From Bryobacterales bacterium (GTDB taxonomy: Bacteria; Acidobacteriota; Terriglobia; Bryobacterales; Bryobacteraceae), in contig JADZCM010000007.1 of the NCBI GenBank assembly GCA_020851555.1, positions 1-35,788 on the forward strand: 35,788 nt of DNA, written 5' to 3'. Both the position numbers and the translations under genes were made by a program. Below are positions 7,529 to 16,013 of the stretch, piece by piece. Position 1 is the stretch's first letter; each line of letters begins with the position of its first letter. The notes under the pieces were generated by a model. That model did no database searches and had not been told where the DNA came from. It saw nothing but the letters and a program-made list of their open reading frames with translations.

Positions 7529-8560
7529 GTGAGTCTCTCATACCGGCAGCCGGGCCTCGTGCTCGGCCCAGGGTCCGGCGCCAGGAAGCAGCAGATCACC
7601 GATCTTCAGCGCGACCTGCGCAAGCTCGGATACCTGGCAACCGGTATCGACGGCGTCTTCGGCGTGATGACGGGGAATGCAGTCCGGGCGTTGCAGCACG
7701 ATCTGCTCCACAATTCCGGCCGGGGGAGCGACGGGGACGCTCCCGTCCGGCTCACCGATTACAACCGGGGCCGGGTCACCTCTCCGGACGGGCTTGTCGA
7801 CGAGAAAGTGGCCGCCGCAATCGAAGAGATGCTCGAGGATGAGCGTTTCGCCAAGGTGCCCGAGAGTCCCGATCCGGTGGCCGCGAACCGGGAAGTTGTC
7901 CGCCAGGTTGAGGAGGTCCCCTCCGGCCGCGTACCCATGCCCTTCCTGGCCGGAATCCTCTCGCAGGAGAGCGGTCTGCGGCACTACTCCGAACCCACTG
8001 CCACCAACGCCGACAGCTTCGTGGTGGTGGGACTCGATCGGAATGCGCCCGGCTCGCCGGCCGTAACGTCACGCGGCTACGGCATCGGGCAGTACACTCT
8101 GTTCCACCATCCTCCGAGCCCGCAGGAGATGGATGACTTCGTGCTTGATCCGCGCGCCAACGTGCAGAAGGCGATCGGCGAGCTTCAGGACAAGTTCCTC
8201 CACTTCGTGAACGGCAACACAGCCGGCACGCGGGCCGACGACCGGCGGGCCGAGTACGGCCGGGGTCCGCTCCGGCTCTGCAAGTACGCCGCCGACGACC
8301 CACGCTATATGTCCGACTGCCGCCGGTGCCTGGCCGCCGCCGGGACTACCGAAATCCGGGCGGGCGTGACCAGCCTGTATCCCGGAGCGGGCCGCCGTTA
8401 CGAGCCCACCCAGTATCATGCGAAGACCGAGTACACTGGCGTGCCCGTGCGGGCCGCCATCGGCTGCGACTGGCCGTACGCGGTGCGCCGGTATAACGGC
8501 AGCGGCATGAACTCCTACCATTACCAGACCCAGGTCCTTTTGCGGGTGCTCAACGGTTAA
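7529..8560 (+). CDS. Peptidoglycan-binding, lysozyme-like (transglycosylase-fold) protein without a signal peptide
   Basis: Residues about 20-60 form a PG_binding_1 domain (QQITDLQRDLRKLGY, then IDGVFG). Residues about 115-343 look like a lysozyme/SLT-type catalytic domain: SQESG with the candidate catalytic Glu147, SRGYGIGQYT at 181-190, and RRYNGSGMNSYHYQTQVL near the C-terminus. This order is that of goose-type/SLT muramidases, which cleave the glycan strands of peptidoglycan. Four cysteines (251, 264, 267, 313) could stabilise an insertion. There is no signal peptide or membrane segment, which is odd for a wall enzyme and more like a phage endolysin or an effector delivered by another machine. 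The GTG start has GTGGAG about 9 bases upstream. No phage genes adjoin it. Confidence 0.8.
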   Translation: MSLSYRQPGLVLGPGSGARKQQITDLQRDLRKLGYLATGIDGVFGVMTGNAVRALQHDLLHNSGRGSDGDAPVRLTDYNRGRVTSPDGLVDEKVAAAIEEMLEDERFAKVPESPDPVAANREVVRQVEEVPSGRVPMPFLAGILSQESGLRHYSEPTATNADSFVVVGLDRNAPGSPAVTSRGYGIGQYTLFHHPPSPQEMDDFVLDPRANVQKAIGELQDKFLHFVNGNTAGTRADDRRAEYGRGPLRLCKYAADDPRYMSDCRRCLAAAGTTEIRAGVTSLYPGAGRRYEPTQYHAKTEYTGVPVRAAIGCDWPYAVRRYNGSGMNSYHYQTQVLLRVLNG

Positions 8561-8656
8561 TATGGTACGGTTGGTCCTCCAGCCGGCGCTCGGGACCGGA
8601 TGTGGAGGTTGGCGCCGCGTCAAGAGCGATCAGGAGAAGACGGCGCTGGGTTGTCC

Positions 8657-9109
8657 ATGACACGCGTACCTGGTTGGGACGAGTATTATCTTGAAATCTG
8701 CAACGCGGTGGCTGCGCGCAGCAAGGATCCCAACACCAAAGTGGGCTGCGTCATAGCCGGCCCGGCGCACGAGATCCGTTCCACGGGCTACAATTCCCCG
8801 CCCCGCGGCATACGCGACGACGTCCCCGAACGGCTGGTGCGGCCCGCCAAGTACCTGTGGATGGAACACGCCGAACGAAACGCGATCTACAATGCCGCCC
8901 GCTGCGGGACGCCTTTGGAGAACTGCACCATCTACATTGCGCTGATGCCTTGCATGGATTGCGCGCGCGCGATCGTGCAGGCCGGCATCCGGGAGGTAGT
9001 CGTCTCGGAGGAGCGCATGAAACAGTACTCGAGCGAGTACTACGACGAGCACTTCCGCCTGGTGGAGCAGCTTTTCCAGGAGGCAGGAGTCGGGGTGCGC
9101 CGGGCGTGA
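8657..9109 (+). CDS. dCMP deaminase family protein (cytidine deaminase-like zinc enzyme)
   Basis: A cytoplasmic zinc hydrolase of the CDA fold; the closest group is the deoxycytidylate deaminase/ComEB type that makes dUMP from dCMP. The zinc and catalytic residues are His71 and Glu73 (HAERNAIYNAA) and Cys99 and Cys102 (PCMDC). The N-terminal DPNTKVGCVI and GYNSPPRG are typical of the family. I chose the ATG at 8657, which gives a 150-residue protein starting just before the first family helix; upstream in-frame codons show no conservation. The stop overlaps the GTG of the methyltransferase gene by four bases. The coupling is unexpected, since no other nucleotide gene adjoins it. The exact substrate is inferred, not visible. 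Confidence 0.9.
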   Translation: MTRVPGWDEYYLEICNAVAARSKDPNTKVGCVIAGPAHEIRSTGYNSPPRGIRDDVPERLVRPAKYLWMEHAERNAIYNAARCGTPLENCTIYIALMPCMDCARAIVQAGIREVVVSEERMKQYSSEYYDEHFRLVEQLFQEAGVGVRRA

Positions 9110-10014
9110 GCAGAGGTCCGGCGTTCGGCCGCTCTCTGGCGGTGCTGATCCTGATCGTAGTGGCGGCGGCCATCGTCGCGGGCCCCGAAATCTGCGGAGT
9201 CCTGCGGGTCTTCACACAGCCGCGCGACGGGTGCACCTTCGCCGAGGCGGCGGCCGGGGGCTGGAATCTGGTCGAAACGCTGCTGCACAACGACGTGTTC
9301 TTCCTCACCAGCCGGATCATCGAGCGCGATCCCGCCGGCTATGTCCTGTGGCGCACCGCGGGCGGCGACTATTGGGCTCCGGCCGGGGATTATTCGCTTT
9401 TCTACGTCCTGGCGGAACTGGAACTGGAACCTTACGATGAGGGGCGCCGGGACCTGCTGCAAGGGAAGACCGTGCTGGATTGCGGAGCGCACCTGGGGGT
9501 GTTCACCCGTCAGGCTCTGGAAGCCGGCGCGGCGCGGGTGATCGCCATAGAACCGGGTCCGCAGCAGGTGTATTGCCTGCGCCGCACCTTCGCGCGGGAA
9601 ATCGCCGCCGGCCGCGTCACCGTCGAAGCGAAAGGCGTCTGGGATCAGGAGGGACAACTGGAGCTTGCCGCCGGCCCGGACACGGCCCGCTGGTCGTTCA
9701 CGGGACTGGCCACGGGCAAGACGGTGACGGCGCCCGTTACCACCATCGACCGCCTCGCGCGCGACCTCAGCCTCGGGCCCGTAGGCTTCATCAAGATGGA
9801 CATCGAGGGCGCCGAGCCGCGAGCGCTGGCGGGCGCCAGCCGCGTGCTGAGCGACGACCGGCCGGCGCTCGCCATCGCCGCCTATCACCGGCCGGACGAC
9901 CAGCGCGAGATACGGGCGGCGGTGCGGAAGGCGAATCCAGCCTACCGAGTCTTTCAGACCGGCTGCCGCGTGGACCTGGGGGTCAGCGTACCCCTCACCC
10001 TGATGTTCGAGTAG
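9106..10014 (+). CDS. FkbM-family methyltransferase with an N-terminal membrane anchor
   Basis: Residues about 10-30 form one hydrophobic segment after a basic start (signal anchor). From about residue 120 the protein is an FkbM-type SAM-dependent methyltransferase: SAM-binding motif I VLDCGAHLGVFT, then VIAIEPGP, and the family hallmark FIKMDIEGAE followed by LAGA. FkbM enzymes O-methylate sugars, glycolipids, polyketides or peptides. The membrane anchor and the nearby gmd gene make a cell-surface sugar or lipid substrate plausible, but that is inference. The GTG start forms a GTGA overlap with the deaminase gene; no better start exists downstream of the anchor. It converges with gmd, with 8 bases between the two stops. 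Confidence 0.88.
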   Translation: MSRGPAFGRSLAVLILIVVAAAIVAGPEICGVLRVFTQPRDGCTFAEAAAGGWNLVETLLHNDVFFLTSRIIERDPAGYVLWRTAGGDYWAPAGDYSLFYVLAELELEPYDEGRRDLLQGKTVLDCGAHLGVFTRQALEAGAARVIAIEPGPQQVYCLRRTFAREIAAGRVTVEAKGVWDQEGQLELAAGPDTARWSFTGLATGKTVTAPVTTIDRLARDLSLGPVGFIKMDIEGAEPRALAGASRVLSDDRPALAIAAYHRPDDQREIRAAVRKANPAYRVFQTGCRVDLGVSVPLTLMFE

Positions 10015-10022
10015 GCCCCGGC

Positions 10023-11024
10023 TTATAGCGGCACGCCCGCAAGGCGGCAATCCGATTCCACCATCTCCCTCACCAGCGCCTCGAAGGGAAGGCTGTAAGA
10101 CCAGCCCAGCTTCTGGCGCGCTTTCGTGCTATCTCCAAGAAGCAGGCTGACTTCGGCGGGACGGTAAAGGGCGGGGTCGGTCACCACGTAGTCGCGGTAG
10201 TCGAGCCCCGCCACGGCGAAAGCCTTCTCCGCGAATTCCCGCACGGAATGCGTCTCGCCGGTGGACACGACATAATCGTCCGGCGACGGCTCCTGGAGCA
10301 TGCGCCACATGGCCGCCACGTACAGGCGCGCGTGTCCCCAGTCGCGCTGGGCCTCCAGGTTGCCCAGCCGCAGTTCCTTCGCCCTCCCCGCCCGGATGCG
10401 GGCCACGCCCGAGGTGATCTTGCGCGTGACGAACTCGAATCCCCGGCGCGGCGATTCGTGGTTGAACAGGATCCCGCTCGAGCAGTGCATGGCATAGGCT
10501 TCGCGGTAGTTGCGGGCCAGTTCGAAGCCGGCCACCTTGCTGATCCCGTAGGACGAGCGTGGATGAAAGGGCGTCTTCTCGTTCTGCGGAACGTGTTCGG
10601 CGTGGCCGAACATCTCGCTGGAGCCCGCGAAGTAGAAGCGGCACGCCGGCGCCAGGCGGCGCAACGCCGCCAGCAGGTAGTGAGTCCCGTTGATGTTGGC
10701 GTTCAGCGTGGAGAACTCGTCGTCAAAGGCGTAGCTCACGAAACTCTGGGCCGCCAGGTGATAGCACTCCTCCGGGCGCACCTGCTCCACAACCTGATGA
10801 ATGCTGGCGTAGCTCTCCAGGCTGGCGGCATGGAGATGCAGGCGGTCCATGATGTCGATCAGCCGGGAAAGCCGGTGCTCGGGATCTTCCAGCGCCACCC
10901 GGCGGACCAACCCGTGGACTTCGTAGCCCTGCGCTAGCAGAAACTCGGCCAGGTAGGACCCGTCCTGGCCCGTGATACCCGTGATTAACGCGCGTCTCTC
11001 CGGCACAACCGTCGATGGTAGCAC
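10023..11024 (-). CDS. gmd: GDP-mannose 4,6-dehydratase
   Basis: An extended SDR enzyme that converts GDP-mannose to GDP-4-keto-6-deoxymannose, the branch point to GDP-fucose, GDP-rhamnose and related surface sugars. The NADP-binding motif TGITGQDGSYLAEFL is at residues 15-29. FAGSSEMFG carries the catalytic serine/glutamate region and SSYGISKVAGF the Tyr-x3-Lys pair. FNHESPRRG and YRPAEV are further Gmd-specific signatures. At 333 residues it is shorter than the E. coli enzyme (373) but within the bacterial range. The start is either GTG at 11024 or GTG at 11006 (giving about MPERRALITG); neither has a clear ribosome binding site. No reductase or epimerase gene to finish the sugar is in the window. 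Confidence 0.93.
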   Translation of the reverse strand: MLPSTVVPERRALITGITGQDGSYLAEFLLAQGYEVHGLVRRVALEDPEHRLSRLIDIMDRLHLHAASLESYASIHQVVEQVRPEECYHLAAQSFVSYAFDDEFSTLNANINGTHYLLAALRRLAPACRFYFAGSSEMFGHAEHVPQNEKTPFHPRSSYGISKVAGFELARNYREAYAMHCSSGILFNHESPRRGFEFVTRKITSGVARIRAGRAKELRLGNLEAQRDWGHARLYVAAMWRMLQEPSPDDYVVSTGETHSVREFAEKAFAVAGLDYRDYVVTDPALYRPAEVSLLLGDSTKARQKLGWSYSLPFEALVREMVESDCRLAGVPL

Positions 11025-11119
11025 GCGCGCGGAGAACGAAGCCGCTGCGGCCTGTAGGATAATGGGAGGTTCGCCGCACGCCGCGCCCGTTGGGGCGGCG
11101 TGCCGCCTCCTCCAATCTC

Positions 11120-12277
11120 ATGAGAATCTGCTACCTGGACGCTTTTTCCGGCATCAGCGGGGACATGCTGGTCGGCGCGCTGGCCGACGCCGGCGCCGAC
11201 CCCGCCGCCATCATCGCCGCCCTTTCGTCCCTGGGGACGGGCGCGGAGTTCCGCTTCGAGAAGACCATGCGGCGCGCCATCGGCGCCACCAAGTTCCACG
11301 TCACCGGCGGCGACGCCAAGAAGCACCGGCACCTGTCGCACATCCTCCAGATGATCGGGCAGGCCGAGTTGCCGGATCGCGTCAAGCGCGACGCCTCGGC
11401 CGTCTTCACCCGGCTGGGAGAGGCGGAAGCAGGCGTGCACCAGGTCCCGGTCGAGAGGGTTCACTTCCACGAGGTGGGCGCGGCGGATTCCATCGCCGAC
11501 ATCGTGGGCGCGTGCCTGGGCTTCCACCTGCTCGGCGTGGAGGAGATACATTGTTCCGCGATCAACACCGGCAGCGGCACGGTCTCAACCGAGCACGGCG
11601 TGATGCCGGTGCCGGCGCCGGCTACTGCGGCTCTCCTCAGGGGCAAGCCGGTCTACGCCCGCGGCCCGCAGATGGAGCTGACGACTCCCACGGGTGCCGC
11701 GCTGGCCGTGACCCTGGCGGCAAGCTTCGGCCCGCTCCCGGCCATGACGATCCAAGCCGTGGGATATGGGGCCGGCGCCAAGGATTTTCAGGAAAACGCC
11801 AACGTCCTGCGCGTGATCGCCGGCGCAGGAAGCGGCGCCACGGAGGCGACGGTCGTCTCGGTGATCGAAGCCAACCTCGACGACCTCAGCCCCCAGATCC
11901 TTGCTTACACCATGGAGCGGCTGATAAGCCGCGGGGCGCTGGACGTTTCCTTCTCCCCGGTCTTCATGAAGAAGAACCGGCCGGGGACGCTGCTGCGCAT
12001 CATCGCCCGGCCTGAGACCCAGGAGGAAATGGCCCAGATACTGCTCAGCGAAACCTCCACCCTGGGCGTGCGCATCTACGCGGCCGAACGCCGCTGTCAG
12101 GGACGCCGGATTGTGGAGGTTGCCACGCCCTACGGAACCGTCCGTGTCAAGGTCGGGGAGAACGGAGCGTACGCTCCCGAGTACGAGGACTGCCGTAAGC
12201 TGGCTCTGGAGTCCGGCGCGCCCCTGAAACAGGTCCTGGCGGAAGCGAACCTGGCCTACTGGAACTCCCGAAAATGA
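11120..12277 (+). CDS. larC: Nickel-pincer cofactor biosynthesis protein LarC (nickel insertase)
   Basis: LarC is the CTP-dependent cyclometallase that inserts nickel into the pyridinium bisthiocarboxylate mononucleotide made by LarB and LarE. The product is the nickel-pincer cofactor of lactate racemase and related epimerases. The N-terminus MRICYLDAFSGISGDMLVGAL is the family hallmark, followed by HFHEVGAADSIADIVG and, in the C-terminal half, EANLDDLSPQILAYTMERL and FMKKNRPGT. The single 385-residue chain contains both LarC halves, with no frameshift as in Lactiplantibacillus. I chose the ATG at 11120; an in-frame TTG at 11090 adds ten unconserved residues. The stop overlaps the metG start (ATGA). 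larB, larE and any lactate-racemase-like larA are not in the window. Confidence 0.95.
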   Translation: MRICYLDAFSGISGDMLVGALADAGADPAAIIAALSSLGTGAEFRFEKTMRRAIGATKFHVTGGDAKKHRHLSHILQMIGQAELPDRVKRDASAVFTRLGEAEAGVHQVPVERVHFHEVGAADSIADIVGACLGFHLLGVEEIHCSAINTGSGTVSTEHGVMPVPAPATAALLRGKPVYARGPQMELTTPTGAALAVTLAASFGPLPAMTIQAVGYGAGAKDFQENANVLRVIAGAGSGATEATVVSVIEANLDDLSPQILAYTMERLISRGALDVSFSPVFMKKNRPGTLLRIIARPETQEEMAQILLSETSTLGVRIYAAERRCQGRRIVEVATPYGTVRVKVGENGAYAPEYEDCRKLALESGAPLKQVLAEANLAYWNSRK

Positions 12278-14205
12278 CGAAGAAGTTCTACCTCACCACG
12301 CCCATCTACTACGTGAACGCGGCTCCTCACATCGGCCACGCTTACACGACTATCGCCGCCGATACCATTCGCCGCTTCAAGCGCATGCGGGGCTACGACG
12401 CCATCCTGGCCACCGGCACCGACGAGCACGGCCAGAAAGTGGAGCGCGCCGCCAAGGCCGCCGGCAAGACGCCGCAGGAATTCACCGGCCTGATCGCCGA
12501 CGAATTCCGCAAGCAATGGGAATCGCTCGGCCTTGCCATCGACCGCTTCAAGCGCACCTCCAGCCCCGACCACCACGAGGTGGTCAAGGACCTCTTTCGC
12601 CGCTGCCTTGCCAACGGCTACATCGAAAAGGGCTCCTACACGGGCCAGTATTGCGTCTTCGACGAGCTTTACGTCAGCGACGCAAATCCCGGCGATCCCT
12701 GCCCGGACTGCGGCCGTCCCACCGAGACCGTCACCGAAGAGAATTACTTCTTCAAACTATCCGCCTTCCGGGACCGCCTGCTGGATCTCTACGCGAAACA
12801 GCCGGACTTCATACGTCCCGAGACGCGCCGCAACGAAGTCCTCGCGTTTGTGGAACGCGGTTTGAGCGACCTCTCCATCAGCCGCACCAGCATCAAGTGG
12901 GGCATCCCCGTCCCGGCCGAGGGCAATCACGTCTTCTACGTCTGGTTCGACGCGCTGTCCACTTACATGACCGCGGTTGCGGGCGAGGACCGCTGGCCCG
13001 CGGACCTGCATCTGATCGGCAAGGAGATTCTGCGTTTTCACGCGGTGTACTGGCCGGCATTCCTGATGGCCGCGGGGCTGCCCCTGCCCAGGCAGGTGTT
13101 CGCGCACGGGTGGCTCCTGTTCGAACAGGACAAGATGAGCAAGTCGAAGGGCAACATCGTGCGCGCCACGCCCATCCAGCAGGTGGCTGGAACCGACTGC
13201 CTGCGTTACTTCCTGCTGCGCGAGATCGTTTTCGGGCAGGACGGCAACTTCAGCTACGACGCCCTGGTCAGCCGCTACAATTCCGACCTCGCCAACGGGC
13301 TCGGAAACCTGGCCAGCCGGACCCTCACCATGATCCGCCAGTACCGCGGGAGCACGGTGCCGGAGTCCCAGGGCAATCCGGCCATAGCCGCGCAGGCCGC
13401 CCAGACGATAAGGTCCGTCCTCCAGTCCTTCGACGCCTGGGATTTCTCCAGGGGGCTGGAGAGCCTCTGGGCGCTGCTGGGAGCGGCCGACAAGTACATC
13501 GTCGAGCAGGCCCCATGGGCGCTGGCGGCGAAGCCCGGCCAGGAGTCGCAGGCCAGGCTGGACGAAACCCTCTACACCGCGGCGGAGGTCCTGAGGATCG
13601 CCTGCGCGCTGGTGGCCCCCGTGATGCCCGCGGCGGCGGCGAAGATCTGGGGACAGCTCGCCATGGCCGTCCCGCTGGAGTCCGTGCCGCTGGACGATCT
13701 GGGCTGGGGCCAGCTCCCCGGCGGCCAGAAGACCGGGCCGGTCGCTCCGGTTTTTCCACGCCTCGACCCGGCGCCCTCGATCGCCCGGATGCGCGCGCTC
13801 GAAGAGCAGGAAACCGCCAGGCAGGCGGCGCTGCTGGGCTTGCCTTCACCCAAGACCGAATCCGCTCCGCCCGCGAACGTGATCACCATCGACGATTTCT
13901 CGAAGGTGGATATGCGCGTCGGCCTGGTGCTCAAAGCGGAGCGCGTCAAGGGCGCGGACAAACTGCTGCACATGCAGATCGACATCGGCGAGCCCGAGCC
14001 CCGCAGCATTGTGGCGGGCATCGCGGAGGCTTACACGCCCGAGGAGATGGTCAACCGGAAGGTGGCGATCGTCGCAAACCTGCAAGCGCGCAAGCTGCGC
14101 GGCCTGGTGTCCGACGGGATGATCCTGGCGGCCTCGCCCGAGGGCGCGAAGCCGGTGCTGGTGAGTTTCGCCTCCGACGTGCCCGTGGGCACGCGGCTGC
14201 GATGA
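12274..14205 (+). CDS. metG: Methionyl-tRNA synthetase
   Basis: MetG charges tRNA-Met with methionine using ATP. The class I signatures are PHIGH at residues 18-22 and KMSKS at 287-291. The connective-peptide region has cysteines at 127, 143 and 146 (DPCPDCG), consistent with a zinc knuckle of the one-knuckle type. The anticodon-binding helical domain follows. A C-terminal tRNA-binding (EMAP-II/Trbp111) domain from about residue 540 (KVDMRVGLVLKAERVKGADKLL, split by no gap) completes the 643-residue protein. It overlaps larC upstream and the TatD gene downstream by four bases each (ATGA), so the three genes form one transcription and translation unit. There is no room for a tRNA-sensing leader. 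Confidence 0.98.
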   Translation: MTKKFYLTTPIYYVNAAPHIGHAYTTIAADTIRRFKRMRGYDAILATGTDEHGQKVERAAKAAGKTPQEFTGLIADEFRKQWESLGLAIDRFKRTSSPDHHEVVKDLFRRCLANGYIEKGSYTGQYCVFDELYVSDANPGDPCPDCGRPTETVTEENYFFKLSAFRDRLLDLYAKQPDFIRPETRRNEVLAFVERGLSDLSISRTSIKWGIPVPAEGNHVFYVWFDALSTYMTAVAGEDRWPADLHLIGKEILRFHAVYWPAFLMAAGLPLPRQVFAHGWLLFEQDKMSKSKGNIVRATPIQQVAGTDCLRYFLLREIVFGQDGNFSYDALVSRYNSDLANGLGNLASRTLTMIRQYRGSTVPESQGNPAIAAQAAQTIRSVLQSFDAWDFSRGLESLWALLGAADKYIVEQAPWALAAKPGQESQARLDETLYTAAEVLRIACALVAPVMPAAAAKIWGQLAMAVPLESVPLDDLGWGQLPGGQKTGPVAPVFPRLDPAPSIARMRALEEQETARQAALLGLPSPKTESAPPANVITIDDFSKVDMRVGLVLKAERVKGADKLLHMQIDIGEPEPRSIVAGIAEAYTPEEMVNRKVAIVANLQARKLRGLVSDGMILAASPEGAKPVLVSFASDVPVGTRLR

Positions 14206-15008
14206 CCCTGGTTGACTCTCACTGCCACCTGGATGACCCGCAGTTCGACGCGGACCGGGAGGCGGTAATCGGGCGCGCCGCGGCGGCGGGCGTGACCACC
14301 CTGCTGGCGCTGGGCTCCGGTAGCGGTTCCCCCGGCCTGGAGGCGGGAATACGGCTGGCGGATCAGGACTGGCCGGGCGGTCCCTCCCACTGCACCATCC
14401 TTGCCGCGGTGGGCGTCCACCCGCACGATGCGCGCCACGCGGACGCAGGGACCTGGACGCGGATGGAGCAACTCCTGCCGCACCCCAAAGTCGTGGCCGT
14501 GGGCGAGATCGGGCTGGATTATCACTACGACAATTCGCCGCGCGACCGGCAGCGGCAGGCGTTCGCTGAACAGATGGCGATTGCGCGCCAGGCGCGCAAG
14601 CCCATCATCATCCACACGCGGGAGGCCTGGGAAGACACCTGGCGTCTGCTGGAGGAGCACTGGGCGCACACGGGACTCGGCGGCATCATGCACTGCTTTT
14701 CGGGCGGCCCGGAGGAAGCCCGCCGCGCCGTCGGGATGGGTTTCCACCTGGCCTTCGGCGGAGTGGTCACTTACCCGAAGGCCAACCGGGTACGCGAAGC
14801 GGCGCTCGTCACGCCCCGCCCCCGGCTCCTGATCGAGACCGACGCGCCGTACCTGGCGCCCGTACCGCTGCGCGGAAAGCGCAACGAGCCGGCCTTCGCC
14901 GTCGAGACGGCGCGACGGCTGGCGGAGTTGCGCGGCGAGTCCCTGGAGGATTTCGCCGCCGCCACCTCCGCCAATTTCCGGCATCTGTTTCCTGCCGCTT
15001 GCAAATAG
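14202..15008 (+). CDS. TatD-family metal-dependent deoxyribonuclease (YcfH type)
   Basis: An amidohydrolase-fold TIM barrel that acts as a 3'-5' DNase or D-aminoacyl hydrolase in the TatD/YcfH group. All metal ligands are present: His7 and His9 (DSHCHLD), Glu102 (GEIGLDYHYD), His138 (IIIHTREAW), His164 (MHCFSG) and Asp214 (ETDAPYLAP). The sequence around RGKRNEP is also conserved. The 268-residue length is normal. The start ATG forms an ATGA overlap with the metG stop; metG-tatD neighbours are common across bacteria, which supports the call. The physiological substrate is not visible from the sequence. Confidence 0.95.
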   Translation: MTLVDSHCHLDDPQFDADREAVIGRAAAAGVTTLLALGSGSGSPGLEAGIRLADQDWPGGPSHCTILAAVGVHPHDARHADAGTWTRMEQLLPHPKVVAVGEIGLDYHYDNSPRDRQRQAFAEQMAIARQARKPIIIHTREAWEDTWRLLEEHWAHTGLGGIMHCFSGGPEEARRAVGMGFHLAFGGVVTYPKANRVREAALVTPRPRLLIETDAPYLAPVPLRGKRNEPAFAVETARRLAELRGESLEDFAAATSANFRHLFPAACK

Positions 15009-15059
15009 ACCCTGATTTGAGGCAATCTGGATGGTTTTCCAGCGCTTGCAGAGGCAGTC

Positions 15060-16013
15060 ATGCGCATAAGGGTCCTATATCACGATCATTGTTTCGACGG
15101 GGCCGCAGCCGCGGCGTTTTTTAGCCGCTTCATTGAGGACAAGTTCTACCCGGATGCCGAGTTCGCCTTCACGGGCCTGGCGCACAAGGCGTCGGATTTG
15201 TTTGACGACTCCATGTTCGACGGCGACGAGAATGCCATCGTCGATTTCAAATACTCGCCGCACCCGCGGCTCACCTGGTGGTTCGACCATCACCAGAGCG
15301 CCTTTTTGCGGCCCGCCGACGAGGAGCACTTCCGGCGGGATACCAGCGGCAAGAAGATGTACGACCCGCACTGCCGCTCCTGCACCAAGTTCATCGCCGA
15401 GAGCACGCGCAAGCTGTACGGCTACGAAGCGCCGGACCTGGCCGACCTGGTGAAATGGGCGGATATCATCGACGGCGCGCAATATGAAAACGCCGCCGCG
15501 GCCGTCGAGATGGCCGCCCCGGCCATGAAACTGACCCTGGTGGTGGAAGGCGCCAAGGCGCCGGGCGTGGTGGAGAAGGTGATCCGCTGGATGAGGCGCA
15601 TGTCCTTGGAGGACATCATGGCCCTTCCAGAGGTTCAGGCGCTTTACGAACCGCTGTACGAGCGCCACCGCCGCTCTATTGATGTCATACGCTCGCGTTC
15701 CAAGGAAACCGACGGGGTGGTCTATTTCGATCTGACAGGTTACGACTTGGAAGGATACAACAAGTTCATCCCGTATTACCTGTTCCCCAGTTCCGTCTAC
15801 ACGGTCTCAGTCAGCAAGTCCAGCTTCCGCACCAAAGTCTCGGTGGGATCGAACCCCTGGTCACCCCAGCCGCTGATACACAACCTGGCCACCATTTGCG
15901 AGCGCTACGGCGGCGGCGGCCACCCGCGCGTGGGCGCCATCAGCTTCGACCTGGGAGCCGAGGATGCGGCGCGGAAGGCGGCCTTCGAGATCGTCGAAGA
16001 ACTGAAGCGTTGA
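15060..16013 (+). CDS. DHH-family phosphoesterase
   Basis: A putative metal-dependent phosphoesterase of the DHH superfamily (RecJ, NrnA, GdpP type), 317 residues. Motif I is YHDHCFDG (Asp9, Asp13), motif II DFKYSP (Asp62) and motif III WFDHHQS (Asp76, His77, His78). The C-terminal DHHA1-like substrate-binding signature GGGGHPRVGA is at 274-283. Members cleave oligonucleotides, cyclic dinucleotides or pAp. Which applies here cannot be read, and the protein is clearly divergent: it has a CRSC pair shortly after the DHH motif that I do not associate with NrnA. GAGGCAG before the ATG is the ribosome binding site. It stands alone, 51 bases after the TatD gene. A strong hairpin follows the stop. 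Confidence 0.85.
   Translation: MRIRVLYHDHCFDGAAAAAFFSRFIEDKFYPDAEFAFTGLAHKASDLFDDSMFDGDENAIVDFKYSPHPRLTWWFDHHQSAFLRPADEEHFRRDTSGKKMYDPHCRSCTKFIAESTRKLYGYEAPDLADLVKWADIIDGAQYENAAAAVEMAAPAMKLTLVVEGAKAPGVVEKVIRWMRRMSLEDIMALPEVQALYEPLYERHRRSIDVIRSRSKETDGVVYFDLTGYDLEGYNKFIPYYLFPSSVYTVSVSKSSFRTKVSVGSNPWSPQPLIHNLATICERYGGGGHPRVGAISFDLGAEDAARKAAFEIVEELKR

Noticed and set aside
8576..8608. Imperfect hairpin (CCTCCA...CCGG with CCGG...TGGAGG) after the lysozyme-like gene
   Set aside because: The stem is interrupted and no T-tract follows; common by chance at this GC content.
11045..11119. Possible promoter with GGATAAT and a leader upstream of larC
   Set aside because: The -10-like string has no -35 partner and sits about 60 bases from the start; there is no fold suggesting a metal riboswitch.
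12516..15008. An 830-codon rightward open frame covering metG and the TatD gene
   Set aside because: The first two thirds are an out-of-frame reading of metG with low-complexity Arg/Gly-rich sequence; only the TatD part (from 14202) is real.
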